From Inia geoffrensis (taxonomy: Eukaryota; Chordata; Mammalia; Artiodactyla; Iniidae): a stretch of DNA of 64,000 nucleotides. The notes below the pieces were generated by a model. The model searched no databases and had not been told where the DNA came from. It saw only the letters and a list, made by a program, of their open reading frames with translations. The DNA is taken from the NCBI GenBank assembly GCA_036417435.1, contig CM070899.1, forward strand, positions 177,597,494-177,661,493. Reading direction: 5' to 3'. This document shows, one piece after another, positions 23,297-34,792 of this stretch (positions within the stretch are counted from its first letter, which is position 1; the number at the start of each line of letters is the position of its first letter). A program made the position numbers and the translations under genes.

Positions 23297-24384
23297 TTTT
23301 CATGTGCCCCTTGGCCATCTGTATGTCTTCTTTGGAGAAGTGTCTGTTTAGGTCTTCCACCCATTTGTTGTTTGGGTTGTCTGTTTCTTTGATATTGAGC
23401 TGCATGAGCTGTTTGTATATTTTGGAGATTAATCCTTTGTCAGTTGCTTCGTTTGCAAATATTTTCTCCTATTCTGAGGGTTGTCTTTTCATCTTGTTTC
23501 ATCACGAATTATTAGAGAAATGCAAATCAAAACCACAATGAGCTATCACCTCATACCAGTCAGAATGGCCATCATCAAAAAGTCTACAAACAATAAATGC
23601 TAGAGAGGGTGTAGAGAAAAGGGAGCCCTCTTGCACTGTTGGTGGGAATGTAAACTAATACAGCCACTATGGAGAACAGTACGGACGTTCATTAAAAATA
23701 GACCTACCATATGACCCAGCAAGCCCACTACTGGGCATATACCCTGAGAAAACCATAATTCAAAAAGACACATGTACCCCAATGTTCATTGTAGCACTAT
23801 TTACAATAGCCAGTATATGGAAACAACCTAAATGTCCATTGACAGAGGAGTGGATAAAGAAGATGTGGTACGTGTATACAACGGAATATTACTCAGCCGT
23901 AAAAAGGAACGAAATTGGGTCATTTGTAGAGATGTGGATGGAACTAGAGTCTGTCATACAGAGTGAAACAAGTCAGAAAGAGAAAAACAAATATCATCTA
24001 TTAACGCATATATGTGGAATCTAGAAAAATGGTACAGATGAACCTATTTGCAGGGTAGGAGTAGAGACGCAGGCGTAGAGAACGGACATGTGGATGGGGT
24101 GGGGAGGAAGGGGATGGTGGGTCGAATTGGGAGATTAAGATTGACATATATATACACTACCATGTGTAAAGTAGATAACTAGTAGAAACCTGCTGTATAG
24201 CACAGGGAGCCCAGCTCAGTGCTCTGTGGTGACCCAGATGGGTGGGATCAGGGGTGGGAGGGTGGGAGGGAGGTCCAAGAGGGAGGGGATATATGTATAC
24301 ACATAGCTGATTCACTTTGTTGTATAGCAGAAACTAACACAACATTGTAAAGCAACTATACTCCAATAAAAAAAGCATGACAAA
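23297..24384 (+). mobile_element. L1 LINE 3' end with 5' inversion
   Basis: 23297-23503 is L1 ORF2-end sequence in minus orientation ('cttggccatctgtatgtc', 'atcctttgtcagttgc'). 23504 onward is the adjacent downstream L1 sequence in plus orientation ('agaaatgcaaatcaaaacc', 'tattactcagccgtaaaaa', 'tagctgattcactttgtt', 'ccaataaaaaaag'). It is flanked by the 13-bp target agaagtatacttt at 23283-23295 and 24385-24397. A short L1 segment appears lost at the inversion point. Frames at 23272-24024 are L1 remnants, not genes. Confidence 0.9.
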
Positions 24385-24397
24385 AGAAGTATACTTT

Positions 24398-24556
24398 TTT
24401 AAATTGAAGCATAGTTGAATTACAATGTTGTGTTAATTACTGCTGTACAGCAAAGTGACTCAGTTATACATACATATGTCTATATACACATTTTTTTTCA
24501 TATTCTTTTCCATTATGGTTTATCACAAGATATTGAATATAGTTCCCTGTGCTATA
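24398..24556 (-). mobile_element. Truncated L1 LINE 3' UTR
   Basis: Minus-strand L1 3' end of about 160 bp: 'gcatagttgaattacaatg', 'tgctgtacagcaaagtgac', 'ttccctgtgctata'. It lies between target copies at 24385-24397 and 24557-24569 (agaagcatacttt, one base changed). It abuts the plus-strand L1 and shares its target site. Confidence 0.9.
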
Positions 24557-24569
24557 AGAAGCATACTTT

Positions 24570-26952
24570 CAAATGGAGAAGGGGTAGAAGGGGAAAGAAA
24601 ACACTGGTAACATTTTAAATTAATTTTCAGAATACGATCCATCGATCTCAAAGTGCACGTACATGGAAACTGTTTATCTCAGGTGAGAAATCAGGAGGTG
24701 AATGTGAAGAGACAGGGAGAAAAAAAAAGGGGGGAAAGAAGCTTGTATTTCAGCAGAACGGGCTTATGTGCATTTACCTGTCCCAGAGGTTGGACGTGAT
24801 TGGAACAGGGACGATGACAAACAGGGCACTAACGTTCTGTTGACCCTCTTCCTCCAAGTCCTCTCGGCTGGTGGGGTTATTGCAGAAGAAGAGAGTTCTC
24901 TGCAGAGCAGCAGCAGCCCAAGTGGGCTCATTGCTGAGCAGATACTGCTGAGTCTAGAAAACGGAGAGCCTTAACAAGTAAATTCCACACCCCCTCGAAT
25001 TTGTGCCTCAGTAGGGAAGCCTCAGCAGGAAATCCTCCATATGTTTTCCTTTACTACGAGGAACTTCAGAGAATGAGTTCATTGTCTTCAAACATCCTCT
25101 CATTGCTGTAAAACGGCACCGGCTGGATGATGAGAAATGTCACCAGGAACACGAGAGGACGCCTACAAACGGAGATAGGGGAGCAGTTACTCTTCTGAAT
25201 TAGATATTAGTTTGGGAGAAGTTTTATTTTTCCTTTGCTGCTTACATTCTGGACTTCGTGGGCTTTTTTCATTTTGGTTTTCTTTTTTTAAGGACAGTCT
25301 TTTGTTTTTGACTGCTTCCTAGTAGAGCTTGGATACTTGGAGAAATAAATATCAAAAGAAGATTTCTCAAAGGTTTGTCCTATGGAGGAATGGAGCTTAC
25401 CCTGAGGACCAAAGGATTATAGCTCAGCTTAGCCTTTGCTGTTAAACAAAAAAGCCAAATTTGAAATTCAGGATTACTTGAAAAATATCACTGCAAGTAA
25501 GTACTTTGTCTTTATTGTTTTCTTTTCTTTCTTTTTAATCTCCTAATAAGCATCTTTTTGGCATATTGTAATCTCAGTGAAGTTAACAGTTGGATTCTAA
25601 GTATAAGTAAAATGATTTTGCTAGCTCGTAAATTAATTGCAAGATGAGATATGAAGTGTTCTGCTCTTAACAGTTGAGCAGGTAATGTTTATAGAAATGT
25701 TTATGTTATTATGCCAAGAATCACTTAATTTCATTAATGTTTCAAGTGAATATCTTTTGCCTCATTGCCTCCAGTAATATAAACTCTATTTTAGATTGGA
25801 AAATAAGCCAGTAAAAATGTCTTTTGAAAAGAGCATGGCTGCCCCAGCAAGCAAATCAACTTTTGTTGACTTCTCTGGAATATTAAGGGAGGTTTGCTGA
25901 AGGACCCGTAAATCTACAAAGTAAAATTTGCTGCAACTTTGACTCTCGTGAAGCCCTTTTGAAAATATGGTGAAATCAGTGTAGCAAATGTGAAAAAAAT
26001 CTTAGTGGCGAAAGGGCATTGAAACATCAGAATATTTCAGCTGCCATTACCTTTTCTTAATTACACTATTAAACTGAGCTCCAGCTGTGCATATGTTGTC
26101 ACCTGCTCAGGACTCCAGGAGTCAAGAGCTGTCAAGCCGATCTAGCAGGATGTGGTGGACGGTACGCAAGTCATCAGGGAGGAAACTAGAAGTGGCCAAG
26201 ATGTCTTGTTTCCCTCCAGATTCCTAATTTCCACCGCCCGTCCCTCTGCCTTCCCTTCCTGATGTGGTAACTGCATCAGTTTGTTAGGAGGTATCCTGCT
26301 CCCTCCCTGGCAATCGTAAATAAAGAACTGGCTGCTTTCAAAGTCAAGCCATGTCTGATTGATCTTTAGACAAGAATGAACATAGGAATGATCTGTGCTT
26401 TCTCTGCACTCCAGTTCCCCCACTGCACCGCTAAAGCCATCCTCCGGGACCCAGCTTTTCATACACCAGCTGGTCTGAAACGATGTATTCCAAAGAAAGA
26501 TAATGGTGAAAGTCCCTTCCATGAATGGAGCGTGTTGCACTCCTTCCTCCCTCCAATTTCCCCTAGTCTGTAGAGACTGTCTGCCTTGTCCTCTAAGAAA
26601 CATGATTCCTGTTCATCACCGGTTGCAAAGCCAAATTCTCCCAGCACTGGCCTCATTACTGTGTAGCCTGTCAGTTAAAGATCATTATCTGCCAAGCCAT
26701 CTGTTATTCTCCCTTAGGAGAGGGTGTTATTTCAATTCTATAGGTATCCTTTAAATTTTCCCTACATATTGTGTAGCAGCTAAATGTAGTCCAAGGGTTA
26801 AGTCCTGTTGATAGCAATGGGAGTCTGTGTTCCACTTTTGAAAGTGTTAGTGGTAATGGTGTAATCTTGGATGGCCCAAAAGAGAGAGGTGAGCTGGGGA
26901 CTGTGAAAAATGCAGCCAGATGAGAGGCTGGTCTTTGCCATCCTGGAAGGTG
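24570..26952. other. Unique non-coding stretch
   Basis: About 2.4 kb with no recognised repeat. Frames at 26142-26754 lie on both strands (longest 153 codons, minus) without a motif. Splice or promoter signals of a gene were not identified. Confidence 0.4.
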
Positions 26953-26960
26953 GTTGCTTT

Positions 26961-27362
26961 CATTTTACTTATTTATTTACTTATTTTATTTTTTAGAAAA
27001 TTAGCTATAGGTAGAATTGTTTGTTTGTTTGTTTACGGCTGCGTTGGGCCTTTGTTGCTGCCTGCAGACTTTCTCTAGTTGTGGTGGGCTGGGGCCACTC
27101 TTTGTTGTGGTGCACGGACTTCTCGTTGCGGTGGCTTCTCTTGTTGCGGATCATGGGCTCTAGATGCATGGGCTTCAGTAGTTGTGGCACACGGGCTCAT
27201 CAGTTGTGGCTCATGGGCTCTAGAGCGCAGGCTCAGTAGTTGTGGCGCACGGGCTTAGTTGCTCCGCAGCATGTGGGATCTTCCCAGACCAGGGCTTAAA
27301 CCTGTGTCCCCTGCATTGACAGGCGGATTCTTTATCACTGCGCCACCAGGGAAGTCCCGGTT
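26961..27362 (-). mobile_element. CHR-type SINE, long form
   Basis: Minus-strand long-form CHR SINE with an A-rich tail (as T-rich) on the left and head 'actgcgccaccaggg' on the right. A short TSD gttgcttt lies at 26953-26960 and 27363-27370. The length of the T-rich left part makes the left boundary approximate. Confidence 0.9.
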
Positions 27363-27370
27363 GTTGCTTT

Positions 27371-27807
27371 TAGAGGAATTACTTGCTTCCTGATTTAGTT
27401 GTGCCTAAGGACTTGTGCTTCTTTTATGGGGCATCGTGTTGTCCTAACAGCCCCTGTTACGGATGCTGGCTACCCATCAGCGATGGCAGTTTGGAGGCTT
27501 GACCCTTACAAAGGAGACCCATGAAGAATGTGAGCTTTCCTACTCGTCACACTCCTTCTTCACTAGTTAGGAAAAAGATTCTGCCTTTAGGTGGTCTATG
27601 CTCTATCTGCTAAGTGAGAGTGGACCTCTATAACTTCTCGCCCTCAATAATAGAACTTACATTGCTGAATTTCAAAAGCCATCAGGTCATCTCTGCAATC
27701 TTGGAGAACTTTCCTTTTGTAAAGAGAAAGTTTCCTTTGCTTTGAGCAGCTCTTTTATAAACTTATGCCCTGGACAAATCTGAAGTACCCTGTCCTGTGG
27801 TACTAGC
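27371..27807. other. No gene or repeat recognised
   Basis: Unique-looking sequence of about 0.44 kb. Confidence 0.4.
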
Positions 27808-27985
27808 AGGTGATAACGATGACAATGATGATAATGACATCTAACGAGTACTGACTGCCGTCTTTTGCCAGGTGTGATACTAAATATCTATGACACTTAT
27901 GACATTAAATCTTCCCTGCCTTACCTGTAATGCAGGTAATGTAGACAGCCTCCTTCACACATTTCAATGGAGGAGAAACAAAAGA
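27808..27985 (-). repeat. MIR SINE
   Basis: Reverse-orientation MIR: 'gataatgacatctaacgagt', 'tgccaggtgtgatactaaat', 'cttatgacattaaatcttcc', 'cctgtaatgcaggtaatg'. It follows the standard antisense order of 'tgccaggcactgtgctaag...tcatttaatcctcac'. Confidence 0.7.
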
Positions 27986-28974
27986 GATACAAGAACGTTC
28001 CTATCAAGTAGCATCCTGTCTTCTTTTTGTTTGTTGTCTTTGTATCTTTCATTCAGCTGTCTAATGACCAAGGTTATGGATTGTCCAGGTTGCTAGTATG
28101 ACTTCTGAATGACTTTAATTCATGGATAACATTCCTGGCGAACCTAGGCAGTGGGCTGGGGTGGAGTGGCAGGAGAAATTGGAACTTCAGCAGTGAGCGT
28201 TAGGACATGTATCGGAAATGGATTTCATTTCTTTCTGCTCTGCATTAGACTCTATGTAAAGTGTGGCTTCACGCCACATCATGCTTCTCTGTGCTTCACT
28301 TTCTGAAGGGTTATGGGGATAATTAAACTTTGTTGGCTTTAAAGCATCAAAATCCTGGGGAGAAAAGAGCACATTGGTGAGCAAACGTGTTTTAACTGTT
28401 CATGTTGGGCCAGGTTCTCACTGGGAGCAAATAATACACTTAGAAGATAGAACAAAGTCTTTCACATTACCAGAAGGTGGGTAATATGGAGGGAGAGGGC
28501 TCAGATTTTTTTTTGCAATCATAAAACGTATATTTTAAGTAAGGTTTACTATTAATATCTACTGTTATAAAGATTTTATTAACATATGACAAATTGGGAT
28601 AAGCTGGTTTGTAGATGGTGATTCAGGACAAATGACATATGAAATAATCAATGAGTAAATGAATAAAGAAATAATACATGTATTAACTGGGAGATGGACG
28701 TCATTGGGGATTTAACAACACTTGTTTTTCTTTTTGATATTGTTTCTAATCTGGGTCATGGAAACATTTTAAGATAATTTGCTGTCTTGGTTACATCTTT
28801 GATTCAATGATTGTTTATTGAGTATCATTTAGGGCATCACTCTCTGGAATAATCCATGATTACATTTGGGAACAAATGTAGGGCTATAGGGTGAGTGAGT
28901 ATATTAGATGAGGAGAGAGGACAATTGAATTCGGAAATACTAACCTCTCACAACTTCAGATTCACAGAAATTTG
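27986..28974. other. No gene or repeat recognised
   Basis: About 1 kb of AT-rich unique-looking DNA. Confidence 0.4.
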
Positions 28975-29115
28975 AAACTAGGATAGATTTTGGATCATCT
29001 TATCCAACTCCTTTACATTGTATAAGAGGAAACTGATTTACACATCACTAATTAGCTACAGAACTAGGATGAGAATTCTAGCCTCTGGCCTGCAAATCCA
29101 ATAGCTTTTTGTTTA
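28975..29115 (-). repeat. MIR-family remnant
   Basis: 'tcatcttatccaactcc...gaggaaactgatttacac...gaactaggatgagaattct' matches the antisense 'gaggaaactgaggc...ggactagaaccc' order of MIR-like elements. It is degenerate. Confidence 0.5.
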
Positions 29116-29969
29116 CTTTTCAGTTCTATGTTTTTAATATATTATTTTTTTAATCATTCAGAAATAAAGATATGCTCCATGATCATGCCAGTTGCATTGC
29201 TCTTTCACCTTTTAAATATCTTAATGTAAAATATCTCTAGCACACAAAAATAGTATCATGATTATCTGCAAACACACCACCAAGATTAAATATGTTATTT
29301 TGCTATCTTTAGTTCAGATAATGTGTAAAATAAAATAAAGCACATTACAAATACAGTCAAAGCACTATCCCCGCCTTTCCCCCCTCTTCCCTCCCAAGAG
29401 ATAGTTATCCTTAAATTGCTATATATGACTCCTATGTACTATACTTCAGTACTTTTACTGTGTGTGGGGGTTTGTATATGTGTGAGGGGGTGGTGGGTTT
29501 TTAGGTCCAGACGTGGATATATCTATGTGAGGTTATATCTAACATCTATTTGTGGTTATACTATTGCTTTGTGTTCAGATTTTAAGATATATAAAGCATT
29601 GTCTTTATATATTTATATATTCTCTAACTTTTTTTATTCAAAGTTGTTTTGGAGATCTATCCATGTTGATACATAGGTATCTAGTTGATTTTGTTATAAC
29701 TGCAGGATAGTATCACATTGCATAAATCATCGAAGGTTGATTTATCCATTTTCTTACTGAGGGAAATTTGCATCGTCTCTGCAGTTCTGCCGTCTGAACA
29801 GTACAGCCATGGTCTTTGTATGTATCTTCCTACACTTGTGCTAGGATTTCTCAAGAAGAGTTCAACCTAGAAGTTGAACTGTCAGGTCATAAGGGTACAC
29901 ATTTTCCCTAGAGATTGTTAAGCTCTTCTGCAAACTCTACTGGTTTATTTGACCACCAACAATGTTGAG

Positions 29970-30141
29970 CAGTAGTCCTGAACTCTGCCTGCAGAAAGAA
30001 TCACCTAAGGAGCACTTAGGCATTGGTAATGCCTAAGTCCCACCCCAGACCAATTAAACCAGAATCTCTGGGGATGGGAGCCAAGACAGTTTTCAAGTTC
30101 CCTGGGTGATTCTAATGTACAGCTAGGGTTAAGAACCACTG
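29970..30141. mobile_element. MER5A-like hAT-Charlie element inside L1
   Basis: Imperfect terminal inverted repeats (left 'cagtagtcctgaac', right 'gttaagaaccactg'), internal 'ccccagaccaattaaaccag' and 'gtgattctaatgtacag'. At 172 bp it is close to the usual MER5A length of about 190 bp. L1 sequence resumes on both sides. The 8-bp flanks atgttgag and atttagca are too decayed to prove a TSD. Confidence 0.85.
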
Positions 30142-32442
30142 ATTTAGCATTTTTCTGTTTCCCCACATGTTTTCCAACATTTGGTATTATCAGGCATTCT
30201 GTTTTGCTAATCTCTGGGTGCAAGGACTTTGTAATTACTGGTGAAGCTGAGTATATTTGTATAATGTTATTGAGCATTCCAATGACTTCCACTGAGAATT
30301 ATGTGTGGCATATTTCATCCATTTTTTTCTCTTTAATTGTCTTTTATTATTGATTTGTAGGCACTTTCTTTACATTCTGGACAGTAATTGTGAGAGGGGG
30401 GCATATAATTGCCAAATATCTACCCTAGTCAATAACTTACCTTTTCACTTGTTTGTGCTACCTATCATATATAGAAGTTAAAATTTTTTTAATATACTTA
30501 AATCTGTCAATATTTTCCTTTATGCTTTGTATGATGAGAAATCTTAAATATTTTCTATATGATTTTGTAAATCTATGTTTCTGTCTTTTCTTCAAAAAGT
30601 TTTACAGTTATACTTTTTCCCAATGAAGTTTGTAATCTGTCTAGAATTTATATTTCTGTATGGTGTAATGTATTGATCAAATTTTATCTTTGCTTTTTTT
30701 TTTCTTTTCTTTTTTTTGGTTCTAGTATAGTTTTCTAACTAGTCCATCTTTTCCCAGTGACATTTAGTGCTATTGAGACCTCATACGTCTTTTTTCCATT
30801 CCATCCTTGTACCAATACCATGTTTTAATTATTACAATCTTATAATAAATGAACCATTTTAAACTATTTTTCCAAAAATGTGCATTGCCTATTCTTGAAT
30901 ATTTACTATACCATATGAATGTATGTGCAACACCGTTTCAGGTTACGTGAAAGACAGTGTTGTGATTTGGCTTACAGTTGCATTGAATTTATAGATTATT
31001 GGGGGGTGATTTCTCTATATAAAGTCAAGTCTCCCCATTCAAGGACATAATTTAGCTCTCCATTTATTTAAGCTTACTTTCATGTCTTTCAATATATTTT
31101 ATAATTTTCCCTACAAATATTTTCCAGATTTTTGTTAGATTCATGATTGTTCTTGAGGTGAATTACTTTTATTGTAAATTTTATTTTTTCCTGATATGTT
31201 CTAACTACTGGCTGACGGTTCATAGAAACATACTAGATTTTTGTTTAACTCTTGTTTCCAACCATGTTGAACTCATTTGTTTTAAAAGTTTATCAATTAC
31301 TTAGATTTTCTAAATAATCATATATACAAATAGTAACAATTCTGTTCATTCTTGTAACATTGATATGTTTTATTTTAATTTAACTGAGTATAAAGATTTA
31401 ATTAATTGATTAATTAATTTATATTCTCTCTCTATTTTTTTCTACTTGCTATCATGATTAGGCACTCCTGCACAAGGTTAAATAGAAGCATTGACAGCAA
31501 GCATCCTGTCTTGTCCTGAGTTTTATATAAAATCCCTTTGACTTTTTCACCATTAAGTATATTTTCTTGAGTTTTTACTGGATATTTTTTATCAGGTTAA
31601 GAAAAAGTTTCCTTCTAATTTTTCTTTGCTGAAATGTTTTATTAGGAAAGTATTTTGAGTTTCAAATATTTTCTGCATTTGTAGAGATGAATTTATGGTG
31701 TTCCCCTTTTAATATGTTAATTGGTAAATTATATTAATAAGTTTTCTAAAATTGAACCATCCCTGTATTCTGGGATAATGCCTTGATCATAATTTTTACA
31801 ATATTCATTCTAAGTTTGGTTTGCTAATATTTTGCCTAGAATTTTTATATTTATAGATGAAACTGGCCTGTAATTTTTCTTACTCGTTTTACATCAGTTT
31901 ATCTTCTTATGGGTTAAAAAATGATTATCAGCTTATTCTATTCTATGGAAACATTTAAATAAGATTAGGATTACTTTTAATTTGAAACTTGATAGAACGT
32001 ATCTGAAAAAATCCTAGGTCTGTGTGTGTGTGTGTGTACAGATTTTAGTGATTCCATTTCTCTTAATATTGGTCAATTAAGGCTTTCACTTCCTTCCTGA
32101 GTAATTGTTAGTTACATATATAGTGAATTGACCATTTTGGCTAGATTTTCAAATGCATTGACATAAAATTGTTCCTGATACTCTCTTTTTTAACAATTTC
32201 TACCTTATCTATGGTTGTTCCTTTTTTTCATACTAATATAGTCATTTGTGTTGTCCCTTTCTCTCTTTTTAAATCAGTATTGCAAGAATGTTATCAGTTT
32301 ATTAGTTTTTTTCAACTAATAAACAATTTTTGGTTTTCTAGGATATCTCTGTCATTAATTGGCAAATACCCTTGGCAGTCAAACCATAATTTAGTTGAGT
32401 ATATTATTCTAGATAGGCAGGTATTTTCTCTGATTCATTTTA

Positions 32443-32522
32443 TTGGGTTGGCCAAAAAGTTCATTCGGGATGTTCCGTAACAACTTACAGAAGAACTCAA
32501 ATGAACTTTTTGGCCAACCCAA
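32443..32522. mobile_element. 80-bp mariner MITE
   Basis: Begins 'ttgggttggccaaaaagttc' and ends with its inverted complement. The first 23 bp pair perfectly with the last 23 bp and weaker pairing continues to the centre. TA dinucleotides at 32441-32442 and 32523-32524 are the expected mariner target duplication. The terminal sequence is that of the cetartiodactyl Mariner1_BT/BTMAR type, not primate Hsmar1. It has no coding capacity and would have depended on a transposase in trans. Confidence 0.93.
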
Positions 32523-33420
32523 TAAAATATTCTATTGATTTTTGTTACTTTTCTTTGGTTTTGAAAGTCTACTGTGCCTATTGTTATCCCTTGGTGCAAC
32601 TTATCTTTTCTCTCTGGATACTTTTAAAATCTCTTTTAAGATCTCTTTGTAGTTCTGCTGTTTCACTACAGTGTATCTCATTGTGGATTTGTCTTTTATT
32701 TATCTTGATTACTTCTTAACTCATAGGAATCATATATTTAATCAATTCCAGGACATATACAGGCCTATATCTTTGAATATTGATGCTTTGATAATTCTGT
32801 TCACTTTCTGAAATTAATGTTAGACATGACTTTTTTGTTCATTTCATGCTCTCTGTCTCGTAATTTTATATTTATCCCTTTATCTCACTGTGCTGCATTC
32901 TGAGTTGTTTCCTTAAACCTGTCTTTCAGACCATTGATTATGTCTTCAGCTGTGTCTATACGGCTGTTTCACCTCTCCATTGAATTTCTCATTCCATAGC
33001 TATAGTTTTCATTTCTAGATAGTCTACCTACCATTATTTTAATACCGTGTTTTTCTTTTCATATGGCTTGTATTCCTTTTAGTGTTGGTCATTTAAAATT
33101 TATGTGAAATAATCTCTTATTTTGTTCATTTATCCAAAGTCCTTAGGGTTCAGAGTCTTCTATTTGTTGTGTCTGGTGGCATGATTCTTCTGGTGGATTG
33201 TTTCTTCGTGTGATGAGTAATTTTGGACAATGGGCTCATCCTCAGTAGGGAATACTGTATAAAAACATGCAACCAGTGTCCCCTTCAGACATTTTGCATT
33301 TGTTTTTGCTTTTTGTGTCCTAGGATGAATCCTTAGGCTAATTTCTTGATTCACATATTCCTGGACCACACAAACAATCCTGATTATAAATTCTGGCACT
33401 ATCTTTTCCCTTCACTTGGT

Positions 33421-33682
33421 ATCTAGATAGAGACAGACAGGCATCTTTACCGTGTCCGTTTCCTGGGACTCTGTCACCTGTCCGTACCCTTACATGGGAA
33501 TTTAAACCCAACCTTCTGGGTTACTGAGACATGTAAGTTTCCCTGATGCAGACCACAATCTGTTTGTGCCCTTACCATACTGTTTTTTAGATCCACGTAT
33601 CTTACACCCGGCCTTCTCTCTTGCATGCTCTTTCTCTCACTCTCGCTTTCTTTTTTTGCAAACGTAGTAATGCATTTAAAAG
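33421..33682. other. No gene or repeat recognised
   Basis: Short unique-looking spacer between the old L1 and a CHR SINE. Confidence 0.4.
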
Positions 33683-33693
33683 AATAGCGTCCT

Positions 33694-33883
33694 GGGCTTC
33701 CCAGGTGGCGCAGTGGTTGAGAGTCCGCCTGCCGATGCAGGGGACATGGGTTCGTGCCCCGGGCCCGGAAGATCCGACATGCCGCGGAGCGGCTGGGCCC
33801 GTGAGCCATGGCCGCTGAGCCTGCGCGTCCGGAGCCTGTGCTCCGCAACGGGAGAGGCCACAACAGTGAGTGGCCCGCGTACC

Positions 33884-33912
<29 letters not shown>
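33694..33912 (+). mobile_element. CHR-type SINE, short form
   Basis: Complete head, body and a pure A tail of about 30 nt. Flanks show the TSD pair aatagcgtcct (33683-33693) and aatagtgtctt (just after the tail), with two differences. The long pure tail suggests youth, while the diverged TSD argues for moderate age. Confidence 0.93.
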
Positions 33913-33917
<5 letters not shown>

Positions 33918-34570
33918 GTGTCTTTTTATCTGTTTTTTCTAAGTGGGAAAGTTTTCAAATTTTCCTGAGAAAAAAATTCAGAGCAAGAAGTCCTAGTTTG
34001 GCCTTTTTGACATTAAAAAAAAAGCCTAAGAATTTCACAAATCATATTCTCCATGGAAAATTTTCTTGCTAACTTCTGTAGAAATGTAGTTTATCCAAAA
34101 ATCAGCGTGAAAATTATTAATGTAACTCTGAATGTTTTGCTGTGTAATTGCTGAGGAGTTGCATTCCTTTGAACTTCTACGATAAACTCAGCCACAGCCT
34201 GGTGTGTTGAGAATAACGGGGTGAGGAGGGGCTATATCCTACTTTGAGAAATTTTTCAGGGAGTGTTCTGTAGAGGAACAAATACTGTTTTCTGAAAAAG
34301 TGCAAGCATCATTTGCTTTTTCTTAGTGAGAGACCAGAAGGATGTATATTTTTAAAGGTTATAATGAAAACCCCAAAGCCCTTTCTGGCTCTATAATTCT
34401 GTGATTTTTTTTACTATCTTGAGAATATTTCCCAAAAATCTTATAGCCTGTGTGCAGCTTTGTAACCAAATCCTAGGAATCAAAGTTCCTTAATCTTCCC
34501 AAGATGCTCTCCTGTTCTCTCTGTCATTCACCATAGCATCTTAGCAAGTCCATAGATATGAAAGGGACTG
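33913..34570. other. No gene or repeat recognised
   Basis: About 650 bp of AT-rich unique-looking sequence. Confidence 0.4.
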
Positions 34571-34587
34571 TGCTCAACCTTTTTTTT

Positions 34588-34775
34588 TTTTTTTTTTTTG
34601 TGGTATGCGGGCCTCTCCCGTTGCGGAACACAGGCTCCGGACACGCAGGCTCAGCGGCCATGGCTCACGGGCCCAGCCGCTCCGCGGCATGTGGGATCTT
34701 CCCAGACCGGGGCACGAACCCGTGTACCCTGCATCAGCAGGCGGACTCTCAACCACTGCGCCACCAGGGAAGTCC
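34588..34775 (-). mobile_element. CHR-type SINE, short form with internal deletion
   Basis: Minus-strand copy with poly-T on the left. TSD tgctcaacc plus following T's occurs at 34571 and 34776. Compared with the other copies, about 15 bp are missing between two copies of 'gcctctc' in the body, a microhomology-type deletion. Open frames on both strands across it are artefacts. Confidence 0.94.
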
Positions 34776-34792
34776 TGCTCAACCTTTTTTTT

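Larger units (their letters stand above)
29410..33420 (-). mobile_element. Old L1 LINE, about 4 kb, carrying two DNA transposons
   Basis: Antisense L1 signatures run across the region: 'gagatctatccatgttgata', 'gaccaccaacaatgttgag', 'ttggtattatcaggcatt', 'taccaataccatgttttaat', 'cagttgcattgaatttatag', 'atcctgtcttgtcctgag', 'aatatgttaattggtaaatt', 'cctgtattctgggataatgcc', 'ctccattgaatttctcattcc'. High AT content and many stops mean no functional ORF2. A MER5A-like element (29970-30141) and a mariner MITE (32443-32522) inserted into it. The outer boundaries are approximate, especially beyond 32900. Confidence 0.78.

Noticed and set aside
23782..24024. 80-codon plus frame
   Set aside because: Same L1 segment as at 5740, in a second L1 copy.
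26142..26603. 153-codon minus frame in unique DNA
   Set aside because: No domain, no consensus splice sites in register and a competing plus frame over the same bases.
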